From: Paenibacillus tuaregi
Lineage (GTDB): Bacteria; Bacillota; Bacilli; Paenibacillales; Paenibacillaceae
Direction of reading: 5' to 3'
DNA length: 64,000 nt
Assembly: GCF_900086655.1 (NCBI RefSeq)
Contig: NZ_LT575476.1
Location: forward strand, 5,195,480 to 5,259,479
Each line of letters begins with the position of its first letter. The stretch's first letter is position 1. Below the pieces are notes generated by a model. It made no database searches and was not told the DNA's origin. It saw only the letters and a list, made by a program, of their open reading frames with translations. A program made the position numbers and the translations under genes. Shown in pieces: positions 60,407 to 64,000 of the stretch.

Positions 60407-61345
60407 TTACCGATGGGAGCCTCCCTCGATATAAGGAGTAAGCAACCGCAGGTTTGGAACCGCCGCGCCCAGTTGATCCGCCGTTTCTATAACAGCGTGG
60501 AAGTTATCACGCAGCTCCTCCAGGCTTTCAGCGGCATGGGCGGTGAAGCGCTGCATGCTTTTGTTATACTTGTACAGAATGCGGATCATAATTACGAACA
60601 GCCAGTAAGGATAGGTGAACGTCTTAGTCTCGGGAAATTCCTGTACATTTACTCCCCGCAGACGGCATAAATCCAGGCACTCTTGGGTGGCCAGAAAGCT
60701 TTGCTTCAACAGCTTGCTGTCCTTCAGGAATAAGTTCACATCCTTATATTTCGCAAACCCTGCCCAGATCGCTACGCTCATGGCGTTATGCAGCCACAGC
60801 CATTGCAGCATCTGGGGCTGCACATCCAGCCGGATTCCCGCATCCCCAAAGAGCTTGCTCAGGACCTTCAACCGGGCAGCGTCCACTTCAGCCACATGCA
60901 TCTCCCCGCCCAAATTCACCCACAGATGATCTCCCTTGAATGTGCCACCTCCATCCGGATAACCGAGAATATACCGGTCTTTAGGCAAATACTTCTGGAT
61001 CTCCTGCTCCCCTCTCCAATTCGCAGACAGGATGAGTACTGGCGCGTTGGTTGATAAGGTCAATATTTTTCCAAGCGCCTGCCCGGTCTGGTAAGAGTTC
61101 GTAGGCACCATAATCAGGTCGAATGGCTCCCCCTTATCTACCTGCTCCACACAGTGGATCACGTAAGACGTAATATTGCTCTTTGGGTAATGCTTCCGCT
61201 CGTCAAGCACGTCCAGCCTCACACCGTTATTGTATCTACTGCCTTTGCCTTCCCGCACCCAGTGGATCACCTCATGCCCTGCTTCCTTCAACGCCCAGCC
61301 GTACAGCGTGCCGATCACCCCGGCGCCCACAATCAATATCCGCAC
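60407..61345 (-). CDS. Ketopantoate-reductase-like (PanE/ApbA family) protein
   Basis: A 312-residue NAD(P)-binding protein: Rossmann motif ILIVGAGVIGTLYGWALKEA at the N-terminus, then FDLIMVPTNSYQT, VLILSANWRGEQEIQKYLP, and the C-terminal ApbA_C helices (RDNFHAVIETADQLGAAVPN). In true PanE a Lys and Asn act on ketopantoate. Here the region differs (LWLHNAMSVAIWAG lacks the usual K-x3-N), so the substrate may differ. The GTG at 61345 follows GGAGG. No pantothenate genes are nearby. Confidence 0.82.
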   Translation of the reverse strand: MRILIVGAGVIGTLYGWALKEAGHEVIHWVREGKGSRYNNGVRLDVLDERKHYPKSNITSYVIHCVEQVDKGEPFDLIMVPTNSYQTGQALGKILTLSTNAPVLILSANWRGEQEIQKYLPKDRYILGYPDGGGTFKGDHLWVNLGGEMHVAEVDAARLKVLSKLFGDAGIRLDVQPQMLQWLWLHNAMSVAIWAGFAKYKDVNLFLKDSKLLKQSFLATQECLDLCRLRGVNVQEFPETKTFTYPYWLFVIMIRILYKYNKSMQRFTAHAAESLEELRDNFHAVIETADQLGAAVPNLRLLTPYIEGGSHR

Positions 61346-61619
61346 TTAAGCCGCCTCCATACTAAAGTTTCTTATGTATGTATCTTAGCTTGCAGAAGTC
61401 GGTCTTTCTATTGCCCCACGGCCGGATTTCCAAATACTTCCTCAGACGGAGCATCCCAGGGTTCTAAGGCTGACAGGACCACACTATACCCCTTAAGACA
61501 AAAGATTGATAAAAAGTCTGCAAGCGTTATTAGAAAGCTCCCCTCATCGCTGAAACCTTTTTGTTTAAGGAACGTCCGTGAAGAATAAGGATAATTTTGT
61601 ATGTTAAAGGGGGAGAGCG

Positions 61620-62066
61620 ATGAACAAAATCATTATTCTATTAGTCTCACTATCCTTGCTCGCAGGAGTATTCGGCTGCTCTAATAGCAGTCAATCGTAT
61701 TCTTTCCAGGAAGCAATTGATAAAGGCGATGTTGTTTATCTAAACAAAATCTATAACCTTGATAAATTTGAGCGTTTCATAACTAATCTTAGAAGCAAGA
61801 AAGCAGATACGATCCGAATAACGGGTTATACCGATGAAGGTGACCCGATATATAAGGATTTGAGGTTTGACGGCAAGACCATTAATTATACCTATGATAA
61901 TTCAAATGATAAATTTGGTGGAACCGACAAAGGCATCCGGATGGATACATGCTCTAATGTGTCGAGTGAGGAGAACACTAACGGTGAAATAGACTATAAA
62001 ATTAGTGGGTGTACAAAAAATGATTCGGAAATGAGCTACTTTCTTTTTCGTATGTACAAAGAATAA
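61620..62066 (+). CDS. DUF4362-like lipoprotein
   Basis: A 148-residue predicted lipoprotein with a signal peptide ending in a lipobox (LLAGVFGCSN). The mature protein (SYSFQEAIDKGDVVYLNKIY; DKFERFITNLRSKKADTIRI) matches what I recall of the DUF4362 family of small Bacillales lipoproteins with unknown function. Two extra Cys (DTCSNVS; SGCTKN) may form a disulfide. It is AT-richer than its neighbours. AAAGGGGGAGAG precedes the ATG. Single-gene unit. Confidence 0.82.
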   Translation: MNKIIILLVSLSLLAGVFGCSNSSQSYSFQEAIDKGDVVYLNKIYNLDKFERFITNLRSKKADTIRITGYTDEGDPIYKDLRFDGKTINYTYDNSNDKFGGTDKGIRMDTCSNVSSEENTNGEIDYKISGCTKNDSEMSYFLFRMYKE

Positions 62067-62101
62067 GTGGCCGTCATTACTCCAGACCCCTCCGAATGAA
62101 A

Positions 62102-62138
62102 AAAGACCATCCGAAATTACCACAATTGGATGGTCTTT
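62102..62138. terminator. Intrinsic terminator
   Basis: Perfect 11-bp stem AAAGACCATCC/GGATGGTCTTT with a 15-base loop between convergent genes, with T-runs on the minus strand (TTTTTTC). Confidence 0.75.
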
Positions 62139-62158
62139 ATAGTACAATTGTACATCGG

Positions 62159-62533
62159 CTATCCTTGGATTGCCGTGGCAACTAGAATCGCCCATCCCGC
62201 CAGGAAAGCAAGCCCACCAAGCGGCGTAATCGCGCCCAGCTTCCGGATACCTGACAGACTTAATGCATACAAGCTGCCCGAGAACAGAATAATTCCCGCA
62301 AACAGGAACCATCCGGCCAGAAGCACCTTGGACGAATCCCCAGTCTGACCCGCAAGCAGTCCAAGCAGCACTAATCCTATTCCGTGAATCAAATGATACT
62401 GAATCCCGGTCTGATATACCTTCATTTGGTCTTCGGCCAGCTTCTCCTTCAGCGCATGAGCTCCGAAGGCCCCCAAGGCAACACCCAGAAACATCATAAT
62501 TCCGCCAAGCATCAGCAGCGTATTCATGTCCAT
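62159..62533 (-). CDS. DUF423 membrane protein (YwdK-like)
   Basis: A 124-residue protein with four hydrophobic spans: LGGIMMFLGVALGAFGAHAL, IHGIGLVLLGLLAG, LAGWFLFAGIILFSGSLYAL and PLGGLAFLAGWAILVATAIQ. This matches the DUF423/YwdK family of unknown function. GGAGGTGGTG lies before the ATG at 62533; an ATG six bases later is also possible. Single-gene unit. Confidence 0.9.
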   Translation of the reverse strand: MDMNTLLMLGGIMMFLGVALGAFGAHALKEKLAEDQMKVYQTGIQYHLIHGIGLVLLGLLAGQTGDSSKVLLAGWFLFAGIILFSGSLYALSLSGIRKLGAITPLGGLAFLAGWAILVATAIQG

Positions 62534-62646
62534 CACCACCTCCAAGACAGATATTACCCGGTGCAGGGGCAGCCGTCAATTTGAGCTAATCTTGATCAGA
62601 TCGGGAGGGGGTCTCTACTTCCCTTTGAATTAAAACCTCATTTTCC

Positions 62647-63037
62647 ATGGATCATGAGATTAAGTTACTTCTGGAAGGATTAGACCAAAGAAGAAAAAGT
62701 GATGGATCATTAGAGGTGCAGGTCGATGAAACTGTATACTTAGCCCCATTTGAATTTTCTGATCCAGCTTCGGAACACCAAATCAAAACATTCAAAGAGA
62801 AGCATCAAGTGAAATTGCCCAGTGAGTATAGATCATTTCTGAAGATTCACAACGGGAAAGTTATTTGATAGCCCGGATTTCAATTTCCTATTCATGAATT
62901 TCACAGAATGGCTAAATGCTCTAATTATGGCTAATGGCAACAGCTTCTGGGACTGGACCCCATTAATGCTGTATAGAACAATTGATGAACCGGAACTTAA
63001 AGTCAAAGAATGGCTGTTACCTGGATTTAATAGTTAA
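62647..63037 (+). pseudogene. Broken SMI1/KNR4-family gene
   Basis: The first part (62647-62868) encodes an N-terminal SMI1/KNR4-like region ending LPSEYRSFLKIHNGK, then a stop. In the next frame from 62867 the C-terminal part continues as DSPDFNFLFMNFTEWLNALI, NGNSFWDW and ends LPGFNS-stop at 63037. The two parts together make about 128 residues, shorter than usual, so a deletion in the middle rather than a simple one-base slip is likely. SMI1/KNR4 proteins often act as immunity proteins to polymorphic toxins; no toxin gene is nearby. AT-rich compared with its surroundings. Confidence 0.78.
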
Positions 63038-63157
63038 TAAACTAGAAAGGTGCCATTGGGCAGCCCTTCTGTTTCTTTTAAGCGAAATCAGTCTGTAACA
63101 TTATGGTAGAATGTGCTTAGAAATCAATCCATTACATCACTAGGACGGGGTGGGTGT

Positions 63158-64000
63158 ATGAGCAGAAAGATTGTCATTGCAGGCGGGACCGGCTTCATCG
63201 GCCAATACCTCAACCAAAGGTTCCACGAGCTTGGATATGAGATACAAATGATCTCCAGACAACCGGGACACATCCCTTGGGAGGATAGAGTAGGAATTCT
63301 TGCTGCCTTGGAAGACTCGGAGCTGCTGATTAACCTGGCCGGCAAATCCGTCAACTGCCGCTACACCCGTAAAAACAGGGAAGCTATTCTGAATTCCAGG
63401 ACAGAAACGACTGAAATTTTGGGCAGAGCTCTATCGTCCTGTTCCAATCCACCTCCGCTGTGGATCAACTCCAGTACAGCAACCATCTATAGACATGCGG
63501 AGGACCGTCCCATGACGGAGGAGAGCGGAGAGATCGGCACAGGCTTCTCCGTTGAGGTCGCAAAAGCCTGGGAGGCTGCCTTTTTCTCTTTCAAGCTTCC
63601 GAAGACCAGACAAGCCGCTCTGCGAATCGCAATCGTCCTTGGCAAACATGGAGGCGTAATGACGCCTTACCAGAACCTGGTCCGCTTTGGACTCGGCGGT
63701 GTGCAGGGCCCCGGCAGCCAGAAATTTAGCTGGATTCATGTAGAGGATTTGTTCCGAATCATTGTTTTTCTAAAAGAAAGAGAGGATCTTGCCGGGGTCT
63801 TCAACTGCTCATCCCCGGGCCCGGTAACCAACCGGGAGCTCATGAGCGGACTTCGCACAGCCATGCACCGCAGCTTTGGGCTTCCAGCAGCCAAGTGGAT
63901 GCTGGAGATCGGCGCTCTGGCTCTAAGCACCGAGACAGAACTCATTCTAAAGAGCCGATGGGTGATTCCGGAGCGGCTTACCCGTGAAGGCTTCACATTT
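63158..64000 (+). CDS. TIGR01777-type NAD-dependent epimerase (YfcH-like), cut by window end
   Basis: 281 codons are visible; the gene continues past the window. The N-terminal Rossmann motif VIAGGTGFIGQYL and the family-specific LINLAGKSVNCRYT, NSRTETTEILGRAL, NSSTATIYRHAEDR and SWIHVEDLFRIIVF identify the SDR-type TIGR01777 family (YfcH in Escherichia coli), which is of unknown substrate. GGGGTGGGT precedes the ATG. In most members position HRDMTEE follows the Tyr; here EDRPMTEE is similar. The missing part should be only about 20 residues. Confidence 0.88.
   Translation, partial: MSRKIVIAGGTGFIGQYLNQRFHELGYEIQMISRQPGHIPWEDRVGILAALEDSELLINLAGKSVNCRYTRKNREAILNSRTETTEILGRALSSCSNPPPLWINSSTATIYRHAEDRPMTEESGEIGTGFSVEVAKAWEAAFFSFKLPKTRQAALRIAIVLGKHGGVMTPYQNLVRFGLGGVQGPGSQKFSWIHVEDLFRIIVFLKEREDLAGVFNCSSPGPVTNRELMSGLRTAMHRSFGLPAAKWMLEIGALALSTETELILKSRWVIPERLTREGFTF

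Overview
The window looks like a chromosomal segment of a Paenibacillus-type member of the Bacillales. The evidence is the strong AGGAGG-type ribosome sites, frequent TTG/GTG starts, intrinsic terminators with T-runs, a tryptophan T-box, and close resemblance of several proteins to Bacillus counterparts (DbpA/YxiN, NamA/YqjM, PepT, GreA, RlmN, YtcD/YtbD). SLH-anchored surface proteins, many AraC/WYL/TetR regulators and large 7TMR hybrid kinases also fit Paenibacillus. No rRNA or tRNA gene, CRISPR array, prophage or intact insertion sequence was seen. The region is a mosaic of small regulator/target modules.

Layout. 0-9.5 kb: cytoplasmic alpha-amylase, CsbD-like stress protein, a divergent MFS/TetR pair with a 30-bp operator palindrome, an orphan Fur-boxed iron-siderophore lipoprotein, and a second TetR/MFS operon behind a 44-bp palindrome. 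9.5-21 kb: alkyltransferase-like protein, peptidase T, a very large SLH-anchored subtilase, and a BTAD-type response regulator with a double-kinase hybrid sensor. 21-31 kb: a 198-bp MITE-like repeat with a target duplication, DinB and WYL genes, NamA, a diguanylate cyclase, a luciferase-like monooxygenase, an HxlR regulator, and a two-gene zinc-ribbon/TcaA-like membrane operon. 31-36 kb: a TIM-barrel/AraC fusion regulator facing a two-gene operon for a Tm-1-like (UPF0261) protein and a TIM-barrel enzyme of the same family as the regulator's sensor half. 36-44 kb: TRM11-like methyltransferase, DbpA helicase, an ECF41-type sigma factor with its carboxymuconolactone-decarboxylase partner and a matching promoter, an MBL-fold hydrolase, T-box-trpS and greA.

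44-53 kb: AraC/oxidoreductase pair, a uracil-DNA-glycosylase-like protein, a VOC protein beside a sigma factor whose C-terminus is itself VOC-like, then an operon resembling bacitracin resistance: response regulator, intramembrane-sensing kinase, ABC ATPase, ABC permease and undecaprenyl-diphosphatase. A pair of 16-bp direct repeats sits at the ABC promoter. 53-64 kb: probable spore-related small proteins and a ferritin-like protein, an HxlR/MFS pair, MarR beside a gutted short-chain dehydrogenase, GyrI-like and WYL genes, rlmN, a second copy of the MITE-like repeat, a PanE-like reductase, a DUF4362-like lipoprotein, a DUF423 protein, a broken SMI1/KNR4 gene and a TIGR01777 epimerase cut by the window edge.

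The strongest candidates for undescribed biology are the Tm-1/TIM-barrel locus with an apparent enzyme turned sensor (32.0-35.4 kb), the two-component-controlled Bcr/UppP operon with its repeat operator (48.3-52.7 kb), the MITE-like family (21.2 and 60.1 kb), and the sigma factor with a VOC tail (47.4-48.1 kb). All functional statements rest on recognising families by eye; no database search was run.
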